64,000 nt of DNA from Sporothrix humicola (lineage: Eukaryota > Ascomycota > Sordariomycetes > Ophiostomatales > Ophiostomataceae), in assembly GCA_021396245.1 (NCBI GenBank), contig WNYE01000058.1, forward strand, positions 1 through 64,000. Reading direction: 5' to 3'. This document shows positions 31,028 to 39,643 of the stretch, one piece after another (position 1 is the first letter of the stretch; every line of letters starts with the position of its first letter). A model generated the notes under the pieces. It was given only the letters and a program-made list of their open reading frames with translations. It made no database searches and was not told where the DNA came from. A program made the translations under genes and the position numbers.

Positions 31028-31711
31028 ATGCCCGCCCTCGACCCGGCCTCCTACCCGGCCTATGCCGCCGAGTGCGGCGACCCGTCGCGGACAAAAGTGC
31101 TCGGTTTCGGCGAGAGGCCGGCCTTGCTGCTGGTCGACGTCTGCGAGGCATACTATGATCAGAGTTCGCCAATTTCTGTGTCGGAAGCCGACTTGGCTGG
31201 AGTGACCTCATCTTTGACAGCCCTCATCCAGGCTGCCCGTCAATCCTCCTCTCGTCCCATCATCTTCGCCCAGACGACATATACCCACCCCGGCCTGCTC
31301 GACGCCGGCATCCTCGGGCGGAAAGCGCCGTCGCATGCAGCACTGTTCCAGAAAGATGGGCCGGACAACAAGCTGGCCTTCCCGGCCGCTTTGGCCTCTG
31401 TTGCACCCCTGCCTACCGACCTGCTCCACCGCAAAAAGTACCCCTCGCCCTTTTTCGGTACAAACTTGGCCGCCCAGCTCACGGCCCTCGGTGTCGACAC
31501 GCTGGTGATTGCCGGTTTCGCGACGAGCGGGAGCGTCCGCGCCACCGTCCTGGACGCCATGCAGTCCGGCTTCCGGGCCATGATTGTCGGCGCGGCGTGC
31601 GGCGATGGCGGTGGTTCCGAGGTACACTGGGCGAACCTGATGGACGTCGGTGCAAAGTATGGCGATGTGGTCGATCTGCAGGCGGCCATCAAATCATTGA
31701 GCGGTGCGTAG
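31028..31711 (+). CDS. Isochorismatase-fold protein lacking the catalytic cysteine
   Basis: 227 residues, one exon, paralog of the gene at 25893-26594. Shared blocks: PALLLVDVCEAYY (Asp37), KKYPSPFFGTNLA (Lys136), LGVDTLVIAGFATSGSVRATVLDA and IVGAACGD. At the nucleophile the motif TSGCVRAT reads TSGSVRAT: Ser169, codon AGC at 31532-31534, one base from a Cys codon. The rest of the fold is intact with no stop or frameshift. Options are a serine nucleophile, an inactive partner of the other hydrolase, or a binding protein. A plain sequencing error is possible. Convergent with the regulator gene, 76 bp between stops. Confidence 0.85.
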   Translation: MPALDPASYPAYAAECGDPSRTKVLGFGERPALLLVDVCEAYYDQSSPISVSEADLAGVTSSLTALIQAARQSSSRPIIFAQTTYTHPGLLDAGILGRKAPSHAALFQKDGPDNKLAFPAALASVAPLPTDLLHRKKYPSPFFGTNLAAQLTALGVDTLVIAGFATSGSVRATVLDAMQSGFRAMIVGAACGDGGGSEVHWANLMDVGAKYGDVVDLQAAIKSLSGA

Positions 31712-31787
31712 TATACAGAGTATAGTGTACAATTAGAAATAAATAGAAAAGGGTATCATTACTATCAACTTCACGCCTCGTGGTACG

Positions 31788-34529
31788 TCACTGCCACCCT
31801 GCCCACCCTAGATGCATGTACCCCTGGACAATGTCTGTGAAATCAAAGTCGAACGGATCGGCATACGGATCTGTGAGGTCAAATGTGGCGGCCACTGTCC
31901 CGTTTGCGTTTGTTGCTGCCGGCGGCGGCGGGGGCATCATGTTGGCTGTTGCCAAATGAGCAGCAGACATTGGCGGGCCTCCCACCGCCAGCGCGGCCGA
32001 GTCGTATGCAGCTGCTCGGCTCAGCAGGTGCAAGTGATTGTTCGTATTGTTTGTGGCAGCCATATCAACCATGGGCGGCAGTGGATGCGGCAGGCTGGCG
32101 GCCGGCAGACTTGGAAGACTTGGAAGATGGCTGTTGTGCACCACCGTCTGGCCTCCACTGCCTTGCTGCGACACCGACGTCGACCGCCGTGGTGCCGCTC
32201 GTATTGCCTGTGGTGAGTACCCTTGAGTGCTGCTGTTGCTGCCGGGGCCAGTACCACTGTTGTTGTTGCCTCCACCGTTGGCCGCCGGGCTCTCGTTCGA
32301 CCCAGTGCCGTTCGCCCCCGGACTGTTGTTGAGCAGCGCCTCTTGCGACCGCACATCGTCCACCGGCCGCGCGCCGGGGAACACCGACTGGCCCGCCACC
32401 TGCCGCAGCACGCTCGACCATTGCGAGGCGGTCGGCCACTTGTCTTCAAACGTGGACAGCACTTCAATCGATCGGTGCAAAACAGTCTGCGCCTCGGACC
32501 GCTCCAGGCGCGGACACAGCTGCGGCCACCGATACAAATGCGACGCCAGCGAGCCGCAGACGTATGTGCAAAAGGCGAGCATCGCAGGGAACCCGTCGTG
32601 CACGCCGCGCGACGAGAACCAGACGTCGACCGCCTCATAGAGCTGCCATGCATTCGAGAACAGCTCGAACGAAACTTGCTCCCAGAATCCGGGTGGGGCG
32701 TCGTCGGTCTCGCCATCCCTCAGAATGGCCCGGACGATCCTGTCGAGGTAGGCCCTTCTCAGGACAATATTGTTCAACCGAGTAACAGTGACTGCCGACA
32801 AGTACGCCATGTCGACATGCTCGGCCTTGTACCCCCGCAGATTCCACGGCGCCCACGTGTGAGCGCGCGGGATGCCGGCCTCCCATGCCTGCAGTGTGCT
32901 GACCATGCTGCGGTACCGCGAGTCGGGCAGCCACGGTTTGGGGTCGGTGTCGGACGAGTTGTTGTCGTCGTCACTCTCGTTGCCTTCTGTCTCGTCCGCA
33001 CCGTCCACCCTCGCGCCTCGGGCGATGATGCCCCACAGGTCGTGCGCCTGGATCAGTGTCGAGAACAGCGACTGTGTCGGCAGCGATGTCAGCGACGGGT
33101 CCCGCAGCGCCGGCACCGTGCCCGCCAGCGCCGCCCGTTGCGGCGGCACCCGCCCAAACGCAAAGTCCGTCTCTTCGCCCGGCAACAGCGTGGTAATGTC
33201 CGACTTGGCAAACGACCGCGGCAGGTTCGCCTGCGTGTACAGGTTGTCGTGGTTCTGGATGCACCAGAACGTGCGGCGCGCCCGCTCCGCGTCGACCACC
33301 GCGTCGACCCGCTCGTCGGCACTGATGTTTGGCGGCAGCCGGTACGTCTCCTCCCGGTGCAGCCGCAGCATCCCCGCCATGCGCACGGCGATGCCCATGT
33401 GGATGGCGCTGCGGTCGCGCGCCCCGCGGCCCCAGTCGGCCATTCCCAGCAAGAAAAACGCTTGTGTGTTTTCGAGCGTCGTGTGCCACATTTGGTCGGG
33501 CGTGACGACGTGCGCGACGTCCATGAAGAACTCGGCGGCCGCCTTGCCGTCGTTGCGGAACCGAGCGCAAAGTTCTGGTGTAAAGCGGGCTGAAATACTC
33601 AACATGCTCAGCAGCAAGAAAACGTTGACGGAGGCCGGGTCCGTCTCCATTTGTTCGAGGAACAACGCCTTGGGAATAAAGCCGACCTGCAGGCAAGTCG
33701 CTAGAAATACGCGACAGCCTGCAAGAAGTTCAGAGTGTGGCGGCAACAAGTTCCAAATGTCGTCGGATGCGGCGTACACCTGAAGTCGACGAGGGCTGGC
33801 CGGGATAGGAGGTCGGCTATTCGGAGGGTGTTGTTGGTTGTGGGATTGTTGACGAGATGGGATCAGTGGACCTCGAATAAACCGCTCCTCGTCTTCGTCA
33901 TCGTCATTCTCAACAGTATCTGCATCGTCTTCGACAGGCGATGCAAGCATAGGAACATGGGCCGTTGCCGTGGTTGTTGTCCTTCGCTGTGGAGTCGGCA
34001 GAGGATTGGTCGACGATACGGACGATGCCCGGCTTGCCGTGACAGACACGGTTGTCGAGGTCGGTAAAGATGATGTTGTTGTCGACGTTGGCGGCGGTTG
34101 GGCCATCACGTCGCCATAACTGATGCGCTTGATCCGGAATCGCCGGTCGGCATTGTCGCCGCGCGTTGCATATGTGCACTCTTTCGTCACTTCCGGTCCA
34201 GCTTCGCGGCAAGGCAGACACGGTGGAGGTCCGTTGTGGTTATTTTGGTTGCTACCATTGCCATTGCCGTTGCTGCTGCCGACTCTCTCATTGCTGCTCT
34301 CAGCCTGCAGACATTTTGTCCGCAGTCGACGACAACGGCGACACGCGACTGATGACCGTTTTGGCCGGGGAGCTTTGGCAGAGTTGGATGCAGATGCTGA
34401 TGTCACGGCCGAGCCCGACACGGAGACCGTTGACGAAGAGGACGACTGCGCCGAAGCCGATGTGGGCGGTGATAGTGGTCCGGCGAGAGAGCCACCATTT
34501 GGTTGAGGATGTTGATGTTCGGCATGCAT
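31788..34529 (-). CDS. Zn2Cys6 transcription factor with fungal-specific middle domain
   Basis: 913 residues from the ATG at 34529; an in-frame start 20 codons upstream is possible. A Ser/Ala-rich start is followed by basic RPKRSSVACRRCRRLRTKC. Zinc ligands are C63, C66, C73, C104, C107 and C118. The loop between the third and fourth Cys is 30 Asn/Gly/Ser-rich residues, much longer than the usual 5-12. A disordered segment (about 145-245) leads to the fungal_trans domain (about 260-640), with LLSMLSISARFTPE, IAVRMAGMLRLHREE and RRTFWCIQNHDNLYTQANLPRSF. The C-terminus is Ser/Asn/Pro-rich, possibly an activation region. Its place inside the cluster and the CGG palindromes in neighbouring promoters make it the likely pathway regulator. 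Confidence 0.9.
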   Translation of the reverse strand: MHAEHQHPQPNGGSLAGPLSPPTSASAQSSSSSTVSVSGSAVTSASASNSAKAPRPKRSSVACRRCRRLRTKCLQAESSNERVGSSNGNGNGSNQNNHNGPPPCLPCREAGPEVTKECTYATRGDNADRRFRIKRISYGDVMAQPPPTSTTTSSLPTSTTVSVTASRASSVSSTNPLPTPQRRTTTTATAHVPMLASPVEDDADTVENDDDEDEERFIRGPLIPSRQQSHNQQHPPNSRPPIPASPRRLQVYAASDDIWNLLPPHSELLAGCRVFLATCLQVGFIPKALFLEQMETDPASVNVFLLLSMLSISARFTPELCARFRNDGKAAAEFFMDVAHVVTPDQMWHTTLENTQAFFLLGMADWGRGARDRSAIHMGIAVRMAGMLRLHREETYRLPPNISADERVDAVVDAERARRTFWCIQNHDNLYTQANLPRSFAKSDITTLLPGEETDFAFGRVPPQRAALAGTVPALRDPSLTSLPTQSLFSTLIQAHDLWGIIARGARVDGADETEGNESDDDNNSSDTDPKPWLPDSRYRSMVSTLQAWEAGIPRAHTWAPWNLRGYKAEHVDMAYLSAVTVTRLNNIVLRRAYLDRIVRAILRDGETDDAPPGFWEQVSFELFSNAWQLYEAVDVWFSSRGVHDGFPAMLAFCTYVCGSLASHLYRWPQLCPRLERSEAQTVLHRSIEVLSTFEDKWPTASQWSSVLRQVAGQSVFPGARPVDDVRSQEALLNNSPGANGTGSNESPAANGGGNNNSGTGPGSNSSTQGYSPQAIRAAPRRSTSVSQQGSGGQTVVHNSHLPSLPSLPAASLPHPLPPMVDMAATNNTNNHLHLLSRAAAYDSAALAVGGPPMSAAHLATANMMPPPPPAATNANGTVAATFDLTDPYADPFDFDFTDIVQGYMHLGWAGWQ

Positions 34530-35229
34530 CGTGACGATGTGGAGAAAACAGTGAGGAGAATTGGAGACTGGGGAGAATGGAGTCAACAAACGGCCAGAGG
34601 TTGGTCGTCGCTTTTCAGAGTTGGAGATGTCTGCCGTTGAAGCCGTCGATTGCTTCCTCGCCTTTGGCTTGGCTCCCTAGCCCTTGTAACCGCACGTCGC
34701 AGTTGCGCACTGGCGGTCACATTTCCCCCCTAACGGTCATGATAAGAGGGCTGGAGGGCCAGCCTCCACAGTCTGGTAGCCTGGACCCCCATCGCCAATA
34801 TTTGACAAGGATGGCGCTGTTCCGGTGTAAGTCGGCCGCGCTAGTGCTTCCGGCTTATCAGTGGAGCCCGTCACTTTTCAAAGAGAAAGAAAGACAGGCT
34901 CAGAGGCTGGCTCAAAGACAGAAAGACAGGGACGATACCCTGTAAAATGCAAATGTGGTGCTACTGTAACCCGTTGCTGTTGGTGTTAGGGAGTATTGAT
35001 CGTGTAAGTGAAAATCCCCAGCCTGTGATTGCTCAGGATACGTGGGGGAACTGAGTATGTTGGTTGTCAACTTGTGAGAATGTGAATGAAATGAAAATAT
35101 GACATGTAAATGAGTGTGATTTGAGTAGATACGAATGGCCAAAAATGTCAAAATATGTATCAAGAAGCAAAATACCAAAGTGACCAAAACTTCCAACATA
35201 ACTAAAATGTATATATATACCATCGTCCT
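34530..35229. other. Intergenic region between the regulator start and the dioxygenase stop
   Basis: About 700 bp holding the regulator promoter and the dioxygenase 3' end. There is no CCGGCCGG here; a TCGGCCG core lies near 34833-34839. AAAGACAG repeats occur at 34889-34930 and a TATATATATAC run at 35210-35220. Nothing else is supported. Confidence 0.45.
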
Positions 35230-36762
35230 CTACGCAGGCCCTTGTCCCAGAAGAGGCAGACCAGCAGACTGCAGCTTCGCATTGATGACGTCCAGGTGGT
35301 CCATGAAGTGGCCTTGGAGGTCATCCCAAAAGTCGCCCTCGTACCCCGGAATGTGCTTGATCGTCGGGTTGCGCTCAAGGGCAAACTTGGTGAGACTGAA
35401 GTGGTTGTTAATGTGCAGCATGAAGCTCAGCGCGCCCTCGCCCACAATCTGCGGCTCCAGCTTGGCCGTCGTCGCCTCCTGCCAGGCCTTGTACGCGTCG
35501 CCGTGCGGCATGTACGAGTTCTCGCAGCTAAGGCAGCCAGCTTGCACGTCGCGCACGCTGCCGTGGTACTCGCCATAAATCATGCCGAGCATCTCGGTGG
35601 ACATGTTGCGGTGGTAGTAGGGCGGCCGGTAGGTGTCGAGGGCGGTGATGTGCTTGGCCGTGTAGACGGCAAACTCGGACAGCGAAACCTTTGGCGTCTT
35701 GGATTTGGCGTGCAAGACCGTGTAAATGGTCGGGTCGCACTGCTCCTTAGCGGCACAGGCGAGCGGCACAAAGAGCTCCATGTCGTACTTGAAGGGAACG
35801 TAGCTGCCGTGCCAGGCGACAACGTCAAAGGGCGTGTGGCGCTGGGTGTAGCCATAGAGCTCGCCCGTCAGTTTGTAGACGACCTCCCAAGGCGCCTGCT
35901 CCATGTCAAACGAGGCCACCGGGTAGGCAAAGTCGCGCGGGTGAGCCAGACCGTTGGATCCAATGACACCGAGGTCCGGCAGCTCAAAGTGCGAGCCAAA
36001 CACCTCGTGGACATAGCCCCGAGCCGGGCCATCGGGCAGCGACACCTTCCACCGCAGACCGGCCTGGATCACGCACAGCTCGCCGGGACGCACCATGAGC
36101 CGGCCCAGCTCCGTCTGGATATCAAGACGGCCGACTTGCGGCAAGATCAAGAAATTACCGTCATTGTTACAAAACGCCTGCCGCTCCATGGATGCATTGC
36201 AGCTGTACATGTGCATGGCCAGCCCTTCTTTGGTGGTCGGGTCGCCGCTGCCACCAATCGTCTTGAGGCCCTGAATGAACGTAACCTTCTCGTCGTCGCC
36301 TGGGTAGGCCAGCGGGCCCCACTCGTAGGTGACGGGCGTGAACTCGACGTTGGGGTTCTGTTTGTTGAAACAGGCCTCAATGTCTGCGTTCTGGGCCTCG
36401 GCTGCCAGTTTTCCAGGGCGTGCATGGGCCACAGCCGGCCGGATGCGGTACATCCAGACGTGCTGCAGGGTGTCTCGATACGACACAAAGGGTGTGCCAT
36501 TCAGCTGTTCCGAGTACAGGTCGTAGGGGCACTTTTGGGGCACATTGCGGCCCGGCGGCGGCAGAGCATCAGGGACGGCTTCACTCGAAAAGTAGTTGCC
36601 GAAGCCGTGCTGGTAGCGGTACGGGTCTGCCGGGCCAGAAGGTGCTGTCGTGCGGGAGCCGGCAGCTGAGGCGCCAAAGGAAGACATGGAGGGCGGTAGA
36701 GTCGATTTTGAGGTTGACGATGGAGCCGGCGTGGTCGGCTCGAGGACAGAAGCGTCGCCCAT
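35230..36762 (-). CDS. Homogentisate 1,2-dioxygenase family protein, probably a divergent paralog
   Basis: 510 residues, one exon. HGD uses Fe(II) and O2 to open the ring of homogentisate. The fold signatures are clear: YQHGFGNYFSSEA near 50-62, VWMYRIRP, FGSHFELPDLGVIGSNGLAHPRDF and FDVVAWHGSYVPFKYD. Iron ligands map to His384 and Glu390 (PPYYHRNMSTEMLGM) and His420 (MPHGDA), with the same 6- and 30-residue spacing as human H335/E341/H371. His318 matches the active-site H292. However, the Gly-rich GGSLHS-type segment before the last His is replaced by AGCLSCENSY, and the N-terminus is extended by about 45 disordered residues. No maleylacetoacetate isomerase, fumarylacetoacetase or 4-HPP dioxygenase gene is near, so the substrate may not be homogentisate. 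Divergent from the P450 gene. Confidence 0.88.
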   Translation of the reverse strand: MGDASVLEPTTPAPSSTSKSTLPPSMSSFGASAAGSRTTAPSGPADPYRYQHGFGNYFSSEAVPDALPPPGRNVPQKCPYDLYSEQLNGTPFVSYRDTLQHVWMYRIRPAVAHARPGKLAAEAQNADIEACFNKQNPNVEFTPVTYEWGPLAYPGDDEKVTFIQGLKTIGGSGDPTTKEGLAMHMYSCNASMERQAFCNNDGNFLILPQVGRLDIQTELGRLMVRPGELCVIQAGLRWKVSLPDGPARGYVHEVFGSHFELPDLGVIGSNGLAHPRDFAYPVASFDMEQAPWEVVYKLTGELYGYTQRHTPFDVVAWHGSYVPFKYDMELFVPLACAAKEQCDPTIYTVLHAKSKTPKVSLSEFAVYTAKHITALDTYRPPYYHRNMSTEMLGMIYGEYHGSVRDVQAGCLSCENSYMPHGDAYKAWQEATTAKLEPQIVGEGALSFMLHINNHFSLTKFALERNPTIKHIPGYEGDFWDDLQGHFMDHLDVINAKLQSAGLPLLGQGPA

Positions 36763-37937
36763 GATGGTGTTGGAGATGGAACGCGAGAAGATGTGAAAAG
36801 GGGCTCGATGAGAAAGGGTAAGGTATGTTTGGGAAGGTATCGTAAAAGAAGAAGGTACGATGGGTGAAGTCGTGATAGTGGACGGCAGGTGCGACTAGGA
36901 CAGCTGCTCTTTCCTTATTGATATGAAGATATCAAGATATCAAACAGTCTAAAATTTCAGAGAAAAACGCCTGTTTATTTGAATTTGAATAAGAACAAAA
37001 ATATCAGATTGAACCCATATTATGCCGTTTCGTTTGAGCTCCTACAAAGCTTGTCCACGGACAAAGTATACGGAATTACGAGAAGCCGGTCGTCGACGTC
37101 GAAGAACAGCAGGAGCCACAAGGGAGGGAGGCAATTGCCTGCCGCAACATCGCGCCTGCCGCCATTGTCTGAAGCGATATTCCATCGCGCCTTCCATTTC
37201 CATGCACAACACGCCCAGTAGTGGCTATCTGTATCCGCATCTCCTTCTCATCATCCCCTCACTTTTTCCTCTATCTTTCAACATCATCACCATCATCGCG
37301 CTAGAAAGTAGTGTCGTCGCCCCCTCAATGTGCCAAAACCGGCCGGCCGGCATTTCAGACGAACACGGCCCTCCGATAAGGGAAAGCCGCTAAACACGGT
37401 TCAATACAACTCCACTTACACCACCACTGACACCATTGTGACGCTAACGACTAACATCCTCCGGGGGAAGAAAGTTTAGTGACAGATAACGGCCCCCCAT
37501 CAAACCAGCCGGGTCATCCAGCTATTGGTGATTGCTAATTCGTTTCTCTTTTAGGCTTCAACGCCATGTGGTTGTGGTCCCCATTCGGTCGAGGACTGTG
37601 GAGTGCCGTGGGCGGCAGACAGGCCGACTTTTTGAGGGTCCCCTCTTCTTCCTCTTGGTATCTCAGTCGGTCTCGGCCTTGGTCGCGCTCCGGTCTGTCG
37701 AGCCATCATCCTCTTTACACTATTACGGAGTTTGTGCAGTTGACGCCGACCTTTGCTTGAGCGAGCAAACATAATCAAAGCACGGTCATTCGTTGGGCAG
37801 CCTCAAGATACTGCTTCTCACCTTGATATTCAAAAGAGGTCTGTCAACCGTTTTTGACAAGAGTTGTTGTGACTAAGTGGCCGACAGCTACTCCAATCCA
37901 CAGACACCGTCACCCTCGCTCACTTCAATCACTCACA
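36763..37937. promoter_or_regulatory. Divergent promoter of the dioxygenase and P450 genes
   Basis: 1,175 bp between two genes transcribed apart. It contains GAAGATATCAAG (36925-36936) with a further ATATC repeat beside it, CCGGCCGGCCGG (37339-37350), the inverted copy of the 18-bp cluster word (37341-37358) and an ACGGAGT word at 37725. Open frames in this stretch do not look coding. The leader before the P450 start is CA-rich and ends TCACAATGG. Confidence 0.5.
37339..37358 (-). promoter_or_regulatory. 18-bp cluster element, copy B (inverted), with double CCGGCCGG
   Basis: Read on the minus strand, 37358-37341 is identical to 30569-30586. Two overlapping CCGGCCGG palindromes occupy 37339-37350, about 580 bp from each flanking start codon. 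This is the strongest shared non-coding word in the cluster. Confidence 0.55.
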
Positions 37938-39643
37938 ATGGGCCTCCTTACACTCCTCGCCGAGGCTTCGGCCAAACAGTCTCTGACTGTGGCCGCTCTC
38001 GTCGGCGTCCTCGCCGTCATCTTTTTGGCCATCCGGCGCTTCACAGCCAGCTCACGGTTCCCATGCCCGCTGCCTCCGTCGCCGCCGGCCGAGCCCTTCT
38101 TTGGGCACTACCGCCGTCTGCCCATGGAGAATGCCCATCTGACGCACATGGCCTATGCCAAGGAGTACAACTCGGACATTGTCTACTTTAATGTGCTGGG
38201 CAACCACATGATTGTGCTCAACAGCCAGAAAGTCGCCAACGAGCTGCTGGACAAGCGCGGCGCCATCTACCAAGACCGGCCCAATTTCATCTTGTTTGAT
38301 GTCATGGGCTGGGGCCTGACGCTGACGTTTATGCCGTACGGCCCGCGGTTCAAGCTGCACCGCGCTGCTCTCCAGACGGGATTTACCAAGACGGCCATCA
38401 CTAACTACCGCCCAATCCAAGAGGATGAGGCGCGGCAGGCCGTGGCACGCATCCTGCGGGCAGACGGGCAGCACAGCAAGTGGGACTTTTCGCTCCGGCG
38501 ATTCGCCTCGGCGATTGTCCTCCGCATCGGCTTCGGCGTCCAGGTCAAGCGCGACGACGACCCGTACATCAAGATTGCCATTGACGCCAACAGCGCCACG
38601 GCCCAGGGCGGCAACCCGGGCACCACCCTCGTGGACTACATGCCTTTATGTAGGTACTCCCCGATATTTCCATCTACTTGCTACGCACCCGCTGACAGAC
38701 AGTCCGTCACGTCCCCAACTTCCTTAACTACTCGGCGACGCTGCAGCATGCCCGCCGCTGGCGCTGGGCCATCCGCCGGCTGCACGACGTGCCCTTTGCC
38801 GCCATCCAAAAGGAGTACGCCGCCGGCACCGCCAACCCTTCGTTTGCCTATTCGCTGCTCAAGCGCTTCGACGAGAACCAGGAGAAGCAGCTGCCCAACC
38901 ACATGTCCATCAAGGACATCCAGGGTGCCTCGGGGTCTGTTTTTATCGCGGGATCGAACACGGTGAGTCTTTTCGAGTGCCTCCATCTTTCTGCTACGCA
39001 TACTAATCTGTAGACCTACGCGACAACCACCGTGGCCCTCCTCAACCTCATGAAGAACCCGCACGTCTTTGCCAAGGCCCGCGCCGAGCTCGACCGCGTC
39101 GTCGGCACCGACCGCCTGCCGTCGCTCGCCGACCGGCCCCAGCTGCGCTACCTGGACTATCTGGTGGAAGAGACCACGCGCTGGCGCCCACTGTCGCCCA
39201 TTGGCATCCCCCACAAATCCTTGAAAGACGACATTTACAACGACATGTTCATCCCCAAGGGCACCTATGTCTACTACAACACCTACGCCATGAGCCGCGA
39301 CCCGGCCGTCTACAGCGACCCCGAGTCGTTCAATCCGGACCGGTTCACGCCCAAAGAAGAGGGCGGCCTCGGCGAGCCGTTCTTGGTCGGTCCTTTCGGG
39401 TTTGGCCGTCGCATCTGTGTCGGCCGGCACCTCGCCCAGGCGTCGGTGTGGATCATGGTCGCTACCATGGTGGCCACCATGGACATTTCGGCGCCCTTGA
39501 ACGAGGACGGCACGCCGTACGACCAGCCCATCCGGTTCAGCACGGGCCTGTCGAGCCACCCGGGCAAGTTTGACGTTGTCTTCAAGCCGCGGTCCGAAAA
39601 GGCCGTGGCCCTGCTCAAGGAGGTCAACGGGGATGCCCAGTAG
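37938..39643 (+). CDS. Cytochrome P450 monooxygenase, microsomal type
   Basis: Three exons (37938-38649, 38703-38962, 39014-39643) give 533 residues; the first intron has a GTAGGT donor and the second GTGAGT, and both junctions restore frame. An N-terminal membrane anchor (about 15-35) precedes a Pro-rich hinge PCPLPPSPPAEP. Then come the I-helix IAGSNTTYATTT (about 319-330), the K-helix ETTR (377-380), the PDRF region and the heme loop FGFGRRICVGRHL with Cys459. The sequence resembles fungal P450s often named O-methylsterigmatocystin-oxidoreductase-like; that name says little about the substrate. An upstream in-frame ATG at 37854 is less likely because 37938 starts the anchor with a good context. 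It is the right-most cluster gene and probably hydroxylates an aromatic substrate before ring cleavage. Confidence 0.9.

Noticed and set aside
32223..33593. 456-codon open frame on the plus strand
   Set aside because: Antisense of the Zn2Cys6 regulator; Arg/Pro/Val-rich shadow of GC-rich codons.
35242..36669. 475-codon open frame on the plus strand
   Set aside because: Antisense shadow of the dioxygenase gene; the minus-strand protein has all HGD signatures.
35230..36762. Canonical tyrosine-degradation cluster
   Set aside because: Only the HGD-type gene is present; fumarylacetoacetase, maleylacetoacetate isomerase and 4-hydroxyphenylpyruvate dioxygenase genes are absent from the window.
23253..39643. 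Secondary-metabolite biosynthetic cluster
   Set aside because: No polyketide synthase, NRPS, terpene synthase, dimethylallyl transferase or RiPP-type precursor is seen; the enzymes are degradative types.
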